Shown here piece after piece: positions 1 through 10,273 of a stretch of 64,000 nt of DNA. The stretch covers positions 4,517,501 to 4,581,500 of the forward strand of contig NW_027464588.1 of NCBI RefSeq assembly GCF_043290135.1. The letters are read 5' to 3'. How positions within the stretch are numbered: position 1 is the stretch's first letter; each line of letters opens with the position of its first letter. A program made the translations under genes and the position numbers. This DNA is from Rhipicephalus microplus (Eukaryota; Arthropoda; Arachnida; Ixodida; Ixodidae). Below the pieces are notes generated by a model. It was not told the origin of the DNA. It searched no databases and saw only the letters and a program-made list of their open reading frames with translations.

Positions 1-484
1 GGCTGTGTTGGCCACGTGGCAAGTTATTGTCGTCGTCGCCAGGCATCTCAGAACATTCGACGAATACCCTCTTTCGACACTCAGTTTTCTTCTACGCCTT
101 CAAGCCCTCCTTCGCCCCGCCGCGGTGGTCTAGGGGCTAAAGTACTCGGCTGCTGACCCACAGGTCACGGTTTCGAATCCCGGCTGTGGCGGCTGCATTT
201 CCGATGGAGGCGGAAATGTCGTAGGCCCGTGTGCTCAGATTTGGGTGCACGTTAAAGAACTCCAGGTGGTCAAAATTTCCGGAGCCCTCCACTATGGCGT
301 CTTTCATATTCTTATGGTGGTTTTGGGGCGTTAAGCCCCACAAATCAATCAATCATTCAAGCCTTCCTTTCTCTTCCTTTCCTTCTGATCGTCCACATGG
401 CCCCACCGACCACTCCCCATCTCCACGTCGACGTTCTCTTTCCCCTATTCGTCGCCGCTCTGGACGCACCGACCAGGAAAACTA
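1..484 (+). pseudogene. gag C-terminal remnant with zinc knuckle, split by a SINE
   Basis: Reading from base 1 gives GCVGHVASYC, the second half of a CCHC zinc knuckle of the nucleocapsid part of Gag, which binds the element RNA. The reading frame then enters a Ser/Pro/Arg-rich tail. A SINE with a 15-bp imperfect target duplication interrupts it at 114-355. After the SINE the tail continues with RRRSLSPIRRRSGRTDQEN and stops at 482-484, matching the SPRRRSPSPMRRRSPPEEGN tail of the second gypsy copy. The start of gag is outside the window. Confidence 0.8.
114..355 (+). mobile_element. tRNA-derived SINE (Ruka-like), copy A
   Basis: The head carries RNA polymerase III promoter boxes in tRNA spacing: an A-box-like TGGTCTAGGGG at 126-136 and a B-box GGTTTCGAATCC at 169-180. 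The body continues with the segment 'ATTTCCGATGGAGGCGGAAA' and ends in TTTTGGGGCGTTAAGCCCCA and (AATC)n. It is flanked by imperfect direct repeats TTCAAGCCCTCCTTC (99-113) and TTCAAGCCTTCCTTT (356-370), a target-site duplication. It sits inside the gag remnant of the gypsy element, so it inserted later. The likeness to Ruka-type tick SINEs is from memory. Four further copies are present in this window. Confidence 0.9.
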
Positions 485-485
485 A

Positions 486-3400
486 CGGCCGCAGTTCCCG
501 AGGGACGAACTGCGTCCCCGTCGCCATGCACAAGTCCTCGCCCCTGTCCAGCTATCGTCATTGACGTGTCAGTCAATGGTATCGTCGTCATGGCGCTTGT
601 CGACACCGGAGCCACTTTATCCGTCCTTTTCATCAACCTGTGCCGCAAACTCCGCAAAGTTCTGACGCCAATATCCGGCCTCTCTCTTAGAACGGCTATC
701 GCAGAAAGTGTATCACCTCTCGCAGCCTGTACCACACGAGTCGTCTTCGAAGGGATTGTGTATATCGTCGAATTCGTAGTGCTGCCCTCGTGTTCCCATG
801 ACATGATACTCGGCTCGGACTTCCTTGCGAATAATAATGCCGTCATTCACTGTTGTCACGCTGAAGTTGAGCTATCTGCACATCCTGATGTTGACGCTGT
901 CAAAGCCTCCCTGCCGTATTATAAACTGTCTGTTTCCGACGACACCACCGTACCACCGCGCTCTTCTTTGCTGGTGACTGTGTCGTGTGACGCTATTTCC
1001 GACGGTGATGTTCTATTTACGCCCTCTGCTCTGTACATTCAACGCAAATGTTCTCCGCTGCCCGTTTCTCTCCTTACTCTCCACCATGGCGTCACAAAGA
1101 CGTTCGTGTACAATACGCTAGAAGGGCTTTTACCTTTTCTATGGTGAATGTCTCGGTCACGTGCATCCGATCAACGCTCGTGATAATTTTGACGCTCCAT
1201 CTAGTTAACTTTCTACGGACCTCAGTGCACTCATTTCTGACTCTGTTTTTGACCAGTGACTCCTTGACGCTTTCCACCGCTCCATCGACGTCGCAACGTC
1301 TTTTTAGAACGAAGCCAGTTGGTGAACCTGCTGCAAAAGTTTTGTACTTCTTTTGACAGCCACGCTTCTGGCCTCAGTCACACATCGAACATATCTCACA
1401 AGATTGACAAAGGAAGCCATACGCCTCTACGGCAGCGCCCCTACCGAGTCTCAGCGTCAGAGCGCCGTGTTATTGACGACCAGGTTGCTGACATGCTCCA
1501 GCGGGGTATTGTACAGCCTTCTAACAGTGTCTGGGCGTCACCAGTCGTTCTTGTTAAGAAGGATGGCTCCATACGGTTCTGTGTGGAATATCGACGTTTA
1601 AACAAGATCACCCGTAAGGATGTTTACACGTTACCGCGAATAGACGACGCCCTTGACTGTTTGCAGGGAGCAGAATACTTCTCTTCGCTGGATGTACGGT
1701 CTGGATACTCGCAAGTTCCTATGGAAGCATCTAACCGACCGAAAACAGCATTTATCACACTTGATGGGTTACACGAATTTACCGTTATGCCTTTCAGCCT
1801 TTGTAACGCTCCAGCCACTTTTGAAAGAATGATGGACACTATTTTACGAGGCCTCAAAAGGAACACATATTTACGCTACCTCGATGACGTAGTTGTCTTT
1901 CCACCGATTTACACACCCATTTAAATCGTCTCTAGCACGTCCTCACACGCCTCACCGACGCCGGCCTTCAACTCAACCTCAAGAAGTGTCGTTTTAGTGC
2001 CCGGCAGCTCACCATTCTTGGCCACGTCGTATCGCGGGACGGCATACTTTCCGACCCTATCAAGCTTCGAGCAGTCGCCAATTTTCCGAAGCCAAAGAAC
2101 TTGAAGGAACTTAGAAGTTTTGTCGGCTTGTCGTCATACTTCCGACGCTTTATTAGAAATTTCGCTTCCGTATGTGCGCCCCTTACGGACCTACTTAGCG
2201 GCGACAAGGACCATTCCACCTGGTCACCAGCATGCGACGTTGCGTTCACCAAATTACGCTGCCTGCCAACTTCCCCACCCATCCTCCACCATTACGATCC
2301 TGCTGCTTCCACGGAGGTTCATACTAATGCCAGCGGTGTTAGACTTAGCGCTGTGCTCGCGCAACGAACGGCAGGGTTCGGTGAATATAACGTCGCCTAC
2401 GCAAGCCGAACTTTGACGAAAGCCGAGGCTAACTACTCCGTGACCGAGAAAGAGTGTTTAGCTATTATTTTGGCCCTTGAAAAATTTTGCTTCTACCTGT
2501 ATGGTCATGCATTCGACGTCGTCACTGACCACCACGCCATTTCTTGGCTATCCACACTTAAAGACCGTTCCGGACGACTTGCCAGCTGTGCACTCAAAGT
2601 TCAGGAATATGACATCTGCTTTATTTACAGATCCGGTCGTAAGCACAGGGACGCCTACGCTTTTTTCGCTCACCCATATCGGATGAAGGTGTTTGCCTCT
2701 CTTTTCTCGAGCCTGCACTTGCGTCATCCGCCTTGCGCAACATGACGGTGGAACAAAGAAAGGATCCCTGGATCAGAGGCCTCATAATCATTCTTCCTGA
2801 TCCTCTCACTCCGTCGCCGTTTCGCGCTCTCCGCCGCCAGGCTAGCAACTTTTGCCTAAGGGATGATCTTCTTTATCGACGCAACTACCTTTCTGACAGT
2901 AGCAAGTGTCTTCTTTTGATACCCCGCCATCTTCGAGCTGCTATCTGCGAAGCTTTTCACGCAGACCCAGAGTGCGCCCACGCAGGCCTCTTCAAGACAT
3001 ACGCTAGGCTTTGACTCAGATTTTATTGGCATGGCATGTGTAACTACGTGCGGAAATTCATTCGCTCGTGTGCTCAGTGACAACGACAAAAGAGACATCC
3101 CGGGCAAGTCTACTCGTCACAACCTCTTCCTTGTCCTAGTCGATTTTTTCATCGCACCGGCATTGACATTTACGGACCACTACCATCAACTCTAGCTGGT
3201 AATCGCTGGATTATTGTTGTGATAGACCATCTGACATGCTATGCCGAAACAGCCGCACTGCCGACTGCCACAGCCCATGACGTTGGAACGTTTCTGTTGC
3301 AACGTTTCATTCTGCGTCAAGGCGCCCCTCGCGAGCTCTCAAGTGACAGGGGCTGTGCCTTCCTTTCTGACGTCTTGAAGGCATTACTCAACGAATGCCG

Positions 3401-4054
3401 AATCGTGCACCGCACAAGTACAGCGTACCACCCTCAAACAAATGGCATGGCGGAGCGCTTCAACCGTACTCTTGGCAATATGCTGTCGATGTACGTCGCC
3501 TCTGATAATTTAAATTGTGACCAGGTTCTCCCGTTCGTCACCTACGTGTATAATATTGCCGTACAAGCTACTACTGGGTTTTCGCCATACTTTCTTCTGT
3601 GCGGATGAGAACCTTCAAATACAGTAGACACTATTCTTTCCTATAAACCTTATGAGTTCGACAGTACAACTCTGTCCGAAGTTGCCCGACATGCTGAAGA
3701 ATGGCACCAGCTTTCCCGCTCTTTTTCTACCGAGGACCAGTGGCAGCAGCAATCCCACCAGATCGGGGACCGTTTGGTGAGATTTGGAGCCCCAAATTCC
3801 GCCAATTTGGGGCTCCAAATTTTCTACCTTGTTCATTGGTATGGCTTCGGGCACCTGCTACCGCACCTGACCACTCCGCAAAACTTCTTCCTAAATACAT
3901 CGGGCCATACCACGTTGTAGAGCAAACGTCACTCGTCAACTATATCGTGCAGCCCGTCATTCCATCCACAGACCTACGCTACCGCGGCCGCAACACTGTC
4001 CACGTCTCTCGCCTCAAGCCATATTATGACCAAATAGTCATTTCTTCTTCCTAA
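486..4054 (+). pseudogene. pol (protease-RT-RNase H-integrase), multiply broken, gypsy copy 1
   Basis: Protease: VDTGATLSV at about 600-626 (Asp catalytic motif). Reverse transcriptase: 1319-1924 with SLDVRSGY, PFSLCNAPATFERM and the catalytic YLDD at 1877-1888. RNase H: 2101-2690; the first catalytic Asp (TDAS in relatives) reads TNAS, so it is probably inactive, while VTEKEC and TDHH remain. Integrase: zinc-binding HADPECAHAG and then a core with IDH, SDRG and HPQTNGMAERFN, so all three D,D,E residues are retained. C-terminus: KLLPKYIGPYHVVE (GPY/F). Frame changes occur near 1150-1320, 1920-2100, 2690-2735, 3015-3215 and 3610-3700. TGA stops at 3012-3014 and 3606-3608 replace arginine codons in copy 2. 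End of pol is the TAA after SSS at 4052-4054. Confidence 0.9.
3782..3820. repeat. 17-bp perfect inverted repeat inside the pol remnant
   Basis: ATTTGGAGCCCCAAATT at 3782-3798 is followed after CCGCC by its exact reverse complement at 3804-3820. The sequence interrupts the integrase C-terminal homology (copy 2 has no counterpart there), so it looks like a small insertion or a local inverted duplication. Confidence 0.85.
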
Positions 4055-4090
4055 TCTGCCAAGACGGCGCCTTTTTCTGCGGAGAGCGAT

Positions 4091-4232
4091 TGTAGTGTAG
4101 AAGAGGGGCCTCAGCGGCATTTATCGGTGCCTCAGGGACATCGCCATTAGCATAAGCTCGTGCTTGCTGCGCTTGGCCGGACGCTACTCACTGCTTTGCC
4201 TTCTGAGTTCTGCTCTGCAAATAAACCCCAAT
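4091..4232 (+). repeat. 3' LTR of gypsy copy 1 (approximate right end)
   Basis: TGTAGTGTAGAAG begins at 4091, directly after a purine-rich GGAGAGCGAT, the position and start (TGTAGTG) being the same as in the 3' LTR of the second copy at 44669. It contains a polyadenylation-like AAATAAACC near 4220. The right end is set near 4232 by analogy and could be off by some tens of bases; apart from its first bases it is not obviously similar to the LTR of copy 2, so the two elements may be different subfamilies. Confidence 0.65.
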
Positions 4233-5563
4233 ATAATACGCTAATTAAAAGCAAAGTGCGCAGTTTTGATAATGCACGCTGGGCAGCTCAACATTTCTTG
4301 CTTTCTATCAGCTCAAGAAAGATCCCTCTTTACCATATATCTGCAGGTTGATGAGATGCTTCTGAGTGAAGTTATATCGGCCTAGGCGAAAGAAAAATTG
4401 CTCCCTCCTATAATGTGCGAGATATCTGCTCAACCGTGCGCCCAACCGAAACTAAACAAGCTAACTATTCAGCTTTGGTCCACTAAACTAAATGAAGAAA
4501 GATGCGTGAATTTCAAGGCTCGTTTTCTCTGTCAGGTACAATATTATTGAGAGATACCAGACAATATTGCCAAGAAAGTATAGGAGATATTATTAGAAGT
4601 AATTGTAATGTGAGTGCCGCCGTATTTTTCAGCCAGAATTAAATAAATATCGGGATTGACGTAGTGGTAGACACTTTAGATCATGTGTCCGCTTCAATGT
4701 ATAAACACGTATTGAAAGTTAATTCTATTTTCCAGGAGATTTATTTTTGCCAAAGTGAGTTATCACGCACCTAATCTAAATGGGGTGTTCTGTGTTTGCG
4801 TCTAATTTGCGTTATTTATTCGTCTATCATACATGACCACTACGCCGAATCTATCGCTGCCGACAAACCTTCCACGCTTCGAGATGAAAGGGTAATACAA
4901 CGGTAAAAGCGGGTGAGAAGTCTTAAGCGGTGCAGTCGGGATTAATCACTGATTACATCGTCGAATACTTGCGCTGTACGAAATGCAGTGTTACATGAGC
5001 TAAACCTGAAGCATACATAAGCATACGCAATTAACTCTCATCTGGGGTACGTTCCTTCCTTTTGTGTATCTTGAAAGCGTCTCGCTAGCAGGTCACGCCT
5101 GCTTTGGCATTAATGTTTCCAAAGTAGCCTCTGTGGCCTATGAGCACGTCCTTTATCATCCTGCAATAGCGTTTTCCTGTTTCTAGAGCCTCATTGCCAT
5201 TATGTGCAAACACCACGTCATCTTTTGGAACATGAATGAGAGTAATTTCTCGCTTCGCTGGCTTCCATTTTGGCTTCAAAAAAGGGCAGGAATAGGAAGT
5301 ACTTATTGGGTAGTGTGCGCCTTAAGCGACCTCTATTCTAACAGCCGAGGCTTTGAGAATCAAGCTGAGGAAAAGAAGACTACTATTCATTGAAATGTCA
5401 CGGTGCCAGAAACTCAGAATTGACAAAATAAGTGATGATTTTCACAGAGCGTGATCTAGTAAAGGTTCATCTTTCTTATGCAGCGGCGGTATATTCTCTC
5501 GTTGTTTGCTTCTAAAAAGTTAAATCTCCTTGTCTTGGTCGCCCTCGTTTCGAGAATTTAGTG
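4233..5563. other. Intergenic, no gene recognised
   Basis: AT-rich tract with only short unsupported reading frames (such as 5085-5279 minus and 5202-5393 plus) that show no known motif. Nothing further can be supported. Confidence 0.6.
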
Positions 5564-5596
5564 TTATTACTTCCAGAGGCACTCTGGAAGTAATAA
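5564..5596. repeat. 15-bp perfect inverted repeat, 3-nt loop
   Basis: TTATTACTTCCAGAG at 5564-5578 and CTCTGGAAGTAATAA at 5582-5596 are exact reverse complements separated by GCA. The hairpin abuts the minisatellite that follows. Confidence 0.9.
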
Positions 5597-5697
5597 TTCG
5601 CGTGAATTTGGCGTGAATTTGGCTAATTTGAGTAATTTGGCTAATTTGGCTAATTTGAGAATTTGGCTAATTTGAGTAATTCGCGTGAATTTGGCTA
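5597..5697. repeat. Short minisatellite of TAATTTGGC/TAATTTGAG-type units
   Basis: About ten copies of a 9-10 bp motif (TAATTTGGC, TAATTTGAG, GTGAATTTGGC variants) in direct tandem. Non-coding. Confidence 0.85.
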
Positions 5698-5799
5698 ATA
5701 GAATGAAATGAAGGAAACTTCATTTTGTCATGCAAGACACCCGCGTCACCGCAATAAATATACTGCAATCCACATCGCTCCGCAGAAACAACATAGGTT

Positions 5800-5852
5800 T
5801 ATTTATGATTTTTATTTATTTATTTATTTATCTATCTATTTATTTATTTAGA
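5800..5852. repeat. (ATTT)n microsatellite at the LINE 3' end
   Basis: Imperfect TTTATTTATTTATCTATC run. Read on the minus strand it forms the AAAT-type tail of the LINE. Confidence 0.85.
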
Positions 5853-6099
5853 GATACTGTCAATCTTCTATTGAGGGCGACATTGAGGGTGAAAGGAAAG
5901 GTACGACACACTCTATAATCAAAGTAGGCACATGACTAAACAACTCACTATGATTAATCAAGTGTAGGCATATACAAATTTATGAAAGCTCTGCTTTCCA
6001 AACGAAAAAACAAACCACACGCAGCCTAATATGCAATGTAACCGATTACAATCGCAATAATCTTTACAATAAATTGTTTAAAAGTGAATCAAGTAAGTG

Positions 6100-7640
6100 C
6101 ACAAATTCATTAACATCCCTCACATTGACTATGTTAATCGGTAACCCATTCCAATCTTCGATGACCTCAGGAAAGAAAGCATAATGGTACGCTTTCGTTC
6201 ACGCAAAATATAGTTGTAGTACGTGTGTGTAGTTTGCCCTCTTGTTTCGTTTCCCAGGCTGTTGTGCGTAGTCATTTCTGCTAATTTTAAATTCACCGTC
6301 CAACAATTGAAAGACAAACTTTATTTTATTTTTACGTCTGCGCTTGGGTAGTGTCTCCAGATCACTAAGTTGTAGCATTTCTGTGACCGAGTCGTTCTAC
6401 TTATATCTCGATCATGTAAAGCGAGCCGCAAGCTGTTGAATGCGTTCAAGTTTATTTACCATCACTTTTTGATGGGGACTCCTGAAAACGCTGGCGCATT
6501 CCAGTATTGGCCACATAAAAGTTTTTGAAAGCAAAAAGTTTTACGTCCATACTTGCACCCTGCAGTTTTTTCCTTATTCAGAACTTCTCTGAAACCCCTG
6601 AGCAAACATTTTCAATATGGATGTGCCACTTCAGGTTATGCGTTATTGTGATGCCTAGGTACTTAAACGCCTAAGCTGTCGACAAGGTGTGACGCCCGCT
6701 GCAGTATTAAAATGGAATTATCTTTTTTTCCTTAGAATTGTAGGTAATGGTAGACTTCAAATAATTGATTTCCATTCCCAAAGCTTCATATCATCAGTGT
6801 AATCCCTTCAGACATCCAGCAGTACTCAACTCGTCCTTTCTACCAGTCACTCGCACGTAAACTAAACAATCATCACAAAACTGTGTGAGCTTTACATGAG
6901 GTTTTGCTTTATTTTCAATATCGTTGACATATATCAGAAACAATAAGGGCCCAAGAACAAACCTTGTGGAACTCCAGAAAACCCTTCCAGTGAGCTATAC
7001 ATAGAGTTCTCAATTTTCATGGCTTGCTTTCTGTCATTTTGGAGCGCTTTAATCCAATGAAGTAGAAGTTGACTGAGTCCAGCCCAGCGAAGCTTATACA
7101 GTAATCTGTCGTGACGTACCTTAATGAAGGGCTTAGCGAAATTTATGCAGACGACATCAATTTGTTCATACATATCTAAAGCTGTCGCAAAACCATGGAT
7201 AGTTCCAATGACCAGTGTTGTAGTCGAAACTTTACTCGTAAAGCCATGCTGATAAGGATAAAAGTAATTTTATATTTCAGGAATGTGACAATATGCTTGA
7301 CACTATTATGTTCTAATACTATGCAGCAAATAGATGTGAGCGACACTTGACGGTAATTATTGGCGGATGACCAATGACCACTCCTTAACACAGGGATGAT
7401 TACAGCTGTGTGCCAGTCAGATGGCACTGAAATATTACAAATAGTTTTTTGAAAAATAATTTCCGAGCAGTAAGGTATCCACTCTGCTTAATGCAGCAAA
7501 AAAAAAGATTTCGTATTTAATCCAGCCCGCATGCTTATTTTGACTCAAGGGAACGTAGACTTTTCTATACTCTTTCTCGACTGATAGTAATATAAACCAT
7601 CGGCTCAGATAAGTGGCATATTACATCCTCTGTCTCAGTG
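6100..7640 (-). pseudogene. CR1/L2-like reverse transcriptase remnant
   Basis: Minus-strand fragments match non-LTR RT motifs: NNFFQSAFT near 7660-7690; LPSDWHTAVIIPV, NNYRQVSLTSICCIVLEH at 7290-7427; CINFAKPFIKVRHDRLLYKLRWAG at 7075-7155 (motif A region); SGVPQGLFLGP near 6940-6980; and QFCDDCLVYV near 6855-6885, where relatives have FADD, so the alanine before the catalytic DD pair is Cys. Several frameshifts separate the pieces, for example after GLFLGP. It is a fossil with no coding capacity. Confidence 0.8.
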
Positions 7641-7790
7641 TCAGATCTGTGTCTTGTAAAAGCTGACTGAAAGAAAATGTTTAGACTATCTGTAACATTA
7701 CCAGTATAATATTTACCTCGCACTTCAACTTTATTATTCTAAGTTGCTCTTGTTCGATTTTTTCGTTTACAGATGAAGACGTTGAAAAAA

Positions 7791-8540
7791 ATAAACACAC
7801 GTGTAGGCTGGACTGGATGTTTTCATTTCTGTTGTGCCACTGTATCAAAATCTGCACTCATTTTTCAATGCGCTTCATATATATAGGCACTGCAAAACAA
7901 AGGGCAAACAAACTGCAGCTCCTGTTGTCTCAGCAATTATACGCGCTAAATCAAAACGTCATTTTCATAGAAAAAAGTGTCTTACAAGTTCTTATATGAT
8001 GGACAGCTTAATCGCGACTTCACATTGCTTACAGTATGAAATTAAAACCGTTTGCATCAGGGCTAGTTGATCTTGCTTGTAGGGTGGTTGCAGCTAAACC
8101 TAAACACAACGACTAAACAACAAACACATTGCTGATCCTTGTGTCATCGCTAGGAACAGCACGAGCTTTGAAGCCATCAAATCATCGTGCATTTAGAAAT
8201 ATTTGTGCGTGTATACTTTGATTTCAACAAGTTAGAATTTACAATTGGTTCTAGCCAAGCAAGCTTTCGCAAAACAACGTTATATTTTTAATTACACTTA
8301 TGCAACAAACAAATCGTACACCGTAGCATGAAAGAAAAAGAGGCCTAGAAACACAAACATTTTCATGCGAAGCATTTCTTAGCGAACTTCGGCGAATTTG
8401 AGCGTATCAATCTATCTAGCCACGTACGACTTTAAGCTCTCCTGGTTGTTTTGATAATGGTATCAATACAAAAATTGGTATGATATAACTTGACTGTATG
8501 ATCAACATAACTGACTAGTCATAACATGAAAATCATGACA
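7791..8540. other. Intergenic, no gene recognised
   Basis: AT-rich; reading frames at 7817-8070 overlap each other in different frames and show no family features. Confidence 0.6.
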
Positions 8541-8579
8541 TGCGTGTTATGAGTAAAATGATTCACAATTCATGGTTCT

Positions 8580-9010
8580 GCAGCTGTTGCGGTGGTTTCA
8601 TGCACAGGGCATGTTGCAAAACTGGCATGGTATGGCATGAATGCATGGCGAACACAAGCGACAGACCTCAACATGAAAATCATGGTATGCGTGTAATGTA
8701 ACAACATGACAACGTTCTACGTTCATGATGCGCTCGCGGCCATTTTGCTAGCGTCACATATACCTAATTTCGTATTACGATGCGTGACTGAATGACGAAG
8801 GTATGTGACTGGTGAAAACATGATAATCATGAGATGCGTGTCATGTAATAACATGACTACATGCCACGCTCATGATGCGCTGGCGGCCGTTTCGCTAGCT
8901 TCACTTATACCAAATTTGATATTACGCCATGCCAATGAATAACGAAGATATGTGAGTGGTGCAAACATAACAATAATGAGATGCGTGTCATGTGAGAACA
9001 TGACTACGCC
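8580..9010. repeat. 147-bp tandem repeat array (CATGATGCGCT...GGCGGCC)
   Basis: The block starting CATGATGCGCTCGCGGCC at 8724 recurs as CATGATGCGCTGGCGGCC at 8871, a period of 147 bp. Shared internal landmarks are GCTAGC(G/T)TCAC, GATATGTGA(C/G)TGGTG-type segments and GAGATGCGTGTCATGT. A partial unit precedes (8680-8723) and the second full unit decays near 9010. The same family reappears at 20601-20870. Confidence 0.85.
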
Positions 9011-9638
9011 AATACATTTCGGCGTGACGCAGTGCACGTGCTCGCCAGCGTTCATTTCGTCGCATGACGCCGGCGTTGCCACGCCAAGCGCTAGTCCTGC
9101 CATATACTCGCAGGCGCTGCTGCGCTGCGTTGCTTTGAGACATGCTCATTTCAGCGCGTCCGGCGTCGCTCCGTCACGAAAAGAGGGAGACGCAGTGTTG
9201 TCTGAGTGCCGAATCGGCATAGAGAAAGAAAAAAGATAAGAGAGGACACTCCGCGAAACCTGGCCTCAGGAAGTGCGTAACGACTACGTAACGAACTAGT
9301 GCTCTCACCAAACGTCAGAGAACGCAAGCGCAAAAAAACAGTTATAATCATTGCAACAGAATTGTTTTCACAAAATAATAATTATACGCCCAAATCTGGT
9401 ATGTTCTTTATACATAAAAACAATTTATTCAACACACCTTACGCGATTATTTTTCTTCAGCCGTACTGTCATAAACACCATCCACCCAGCGACAAGCCAA
9501 TGCATGACTGACAGCGGGAAGCTTTCGTCGCTTTCGTCAACGTCGGCTGCGTCGGCGTTTTCGTGCGTGAGGTAACAGGTGAGGCACGTTTCCAAGCGAA
9601 GCTTCTTGATTGACATGTTGGGCTTGTTGGGTCAATTT
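9011..9638. other. GC-richer intergenic segment, no gene recognised
   Basis: Directly follows the 147-bp array. 9011-9260 is locally rich in CG dinucleotides. Reading frames on both strands overlap and carry no recognisable domain. Confidence 0.5.
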
Positions 9639-9778
9639 TTGAGAAAACGGTTACACCTGCGCGAATAAGACACCATGCAACAAACATAGAAAGATGCACA
9701 CACACACGTTGCGCTTCGTGTTTGCGAGTTTGTTTCTTACGTGGCGTCTCATTCCCGCAGTTGTAACCTTTTTCTCAA
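9639..9778. repeat. 140-bp imperfect inverted repeat (hairpin or MITE-like)
   Basis: TTGAGAAAACGGTTACACC at 9639 pairs with the reverse complement of the segment ending at 9778 (TTGAGAAAAAGGTTACAAC). The pairing continues inward through GAATAAGACACCATG versus GAATGAGACGCCACG and CAACAAACA versus GAAACAAACT, giving arms of roughly 55 bp. No coding capacity. No convincing target duplication was found. Confidence 0.75.
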
Positions 9779-10069
9779 GCTTGTAAGGACTGGAAGGTTC
9801 GCTAAAAAAAGTTTGTGGCTCTATGAGGCGGCGATAGAATGATTTCGCAGCGAATACAACCAGGCACCGCTCGGATTTATATACCATCTGATTCTTCTCG
9901 TCACCGAGAATCTGAAGAGACCATATTCTAAGGTGGGTGATCATTTTTCGAGATTTTACGACCGAAAACCAGCCCCCACCAAGCAGCGTCTACTATTCCT
10001 ATGACCAGCGCACCGCGTCGACTGGGGCGGCCTCGCGATAGCCAGGCCTCGGCGTTCGCGCCATACAGG

Positions 10070-10273
10070 CCGTAATCAGCAATAATGGAGGTATCGCAGC
10101 AGAATGAAGACGCCACCCAACGGGAAGACGAAGACGTCCCCCAACAGGAAGATGACACAGGCAACGGGTGACCGTAATCATCAATAATGGAGGTATCGCA
10201 GCAGAATGAAGACGCCACCCAACGGGAAGACGAAGACGTCACCCAACAGGAAGATGACACAGGCAACGGGTGT
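10070..10273 (+). repeat. 102-bp tandem duplication across the ORF1 start
   Basis: CCGTAATCAGCAATAATGG at 10070 recurs at 10172 (one base changed), and the two 102-bp units are nearly identical. Both contain the putative ORF1 start ATG (10085 and 10187). In the first unit the frame ends at GGGTGA; in the second it reads on as GGGTGTACAG, so only the downstream ATG opens the long ORF1 frame. Confidence 0.9.

Larger units (their letters stand above)
1..4232 (+). mobile_element. Decayed Ty3/gypsy LTR retrotransposon, copy 1 (5' end outside window)
   Basis: Order of domains is gag zinc knuckle, protease, reverse transcriptase, RNase H, integrase, then a GPY/F-type C-terminus and a 3' LTR, which is the Ty3/gypsy order (integrase last). 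The 5' LTR and most of gag lie left of the window. Its protein fragments align domain by domain with the complete element at 39585-44832, including the end motif LKPYYD, so the two belong to one family or to close sister families. The coding part is broken by many frameshifts and stops and by a SINE insertion at 114-355. It cannot encode a working polyprotein. Clade within Ty3/gypsy is not resolved here. Confidence 0.92.
5800..7790 (-). mobile_element. Decayed CR1/L2-like LINE, 3' part, minus strand
   Basis: On the minus strand RT fragments appear in order from about 7640 down to about 6100, then a 3' region ending in a (AAAT)n tract at 5800-5852 (read as ATTT on the plus strand). No RNase H, endonuclease or ORF1 is visible, so the copy is 5'-truncated and old. 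Placement in the CR1/L2 group rests on RT motifs and on the 3' ORF end (EVIEDWNGLPINIVN near 6130-6190), which resembles the usual end of those ORFs. Confidence 0.75.

Noticed and set aside
121..190. Possible functional tRNA gene
   Set aside because: The A and B boxes belong to a SINE head; the acceptor stem and flanks are not those of a tRNA, and the same head recurs in four other SINEs.
137..352. 71-codon minus-strand frame and similar frames at 54218-54421, 60504-60857 and 61326-61444
   Set aside because: They all lie within the SINE copies and share the same SINE-derived peptide.
8724..9018. 147-bp period as a nucleosome-phased signal or centromeric satellite
   Set aside because: Only about two to three units are present and they are decayed, so satellite or centromere function cannot be argued from this window.
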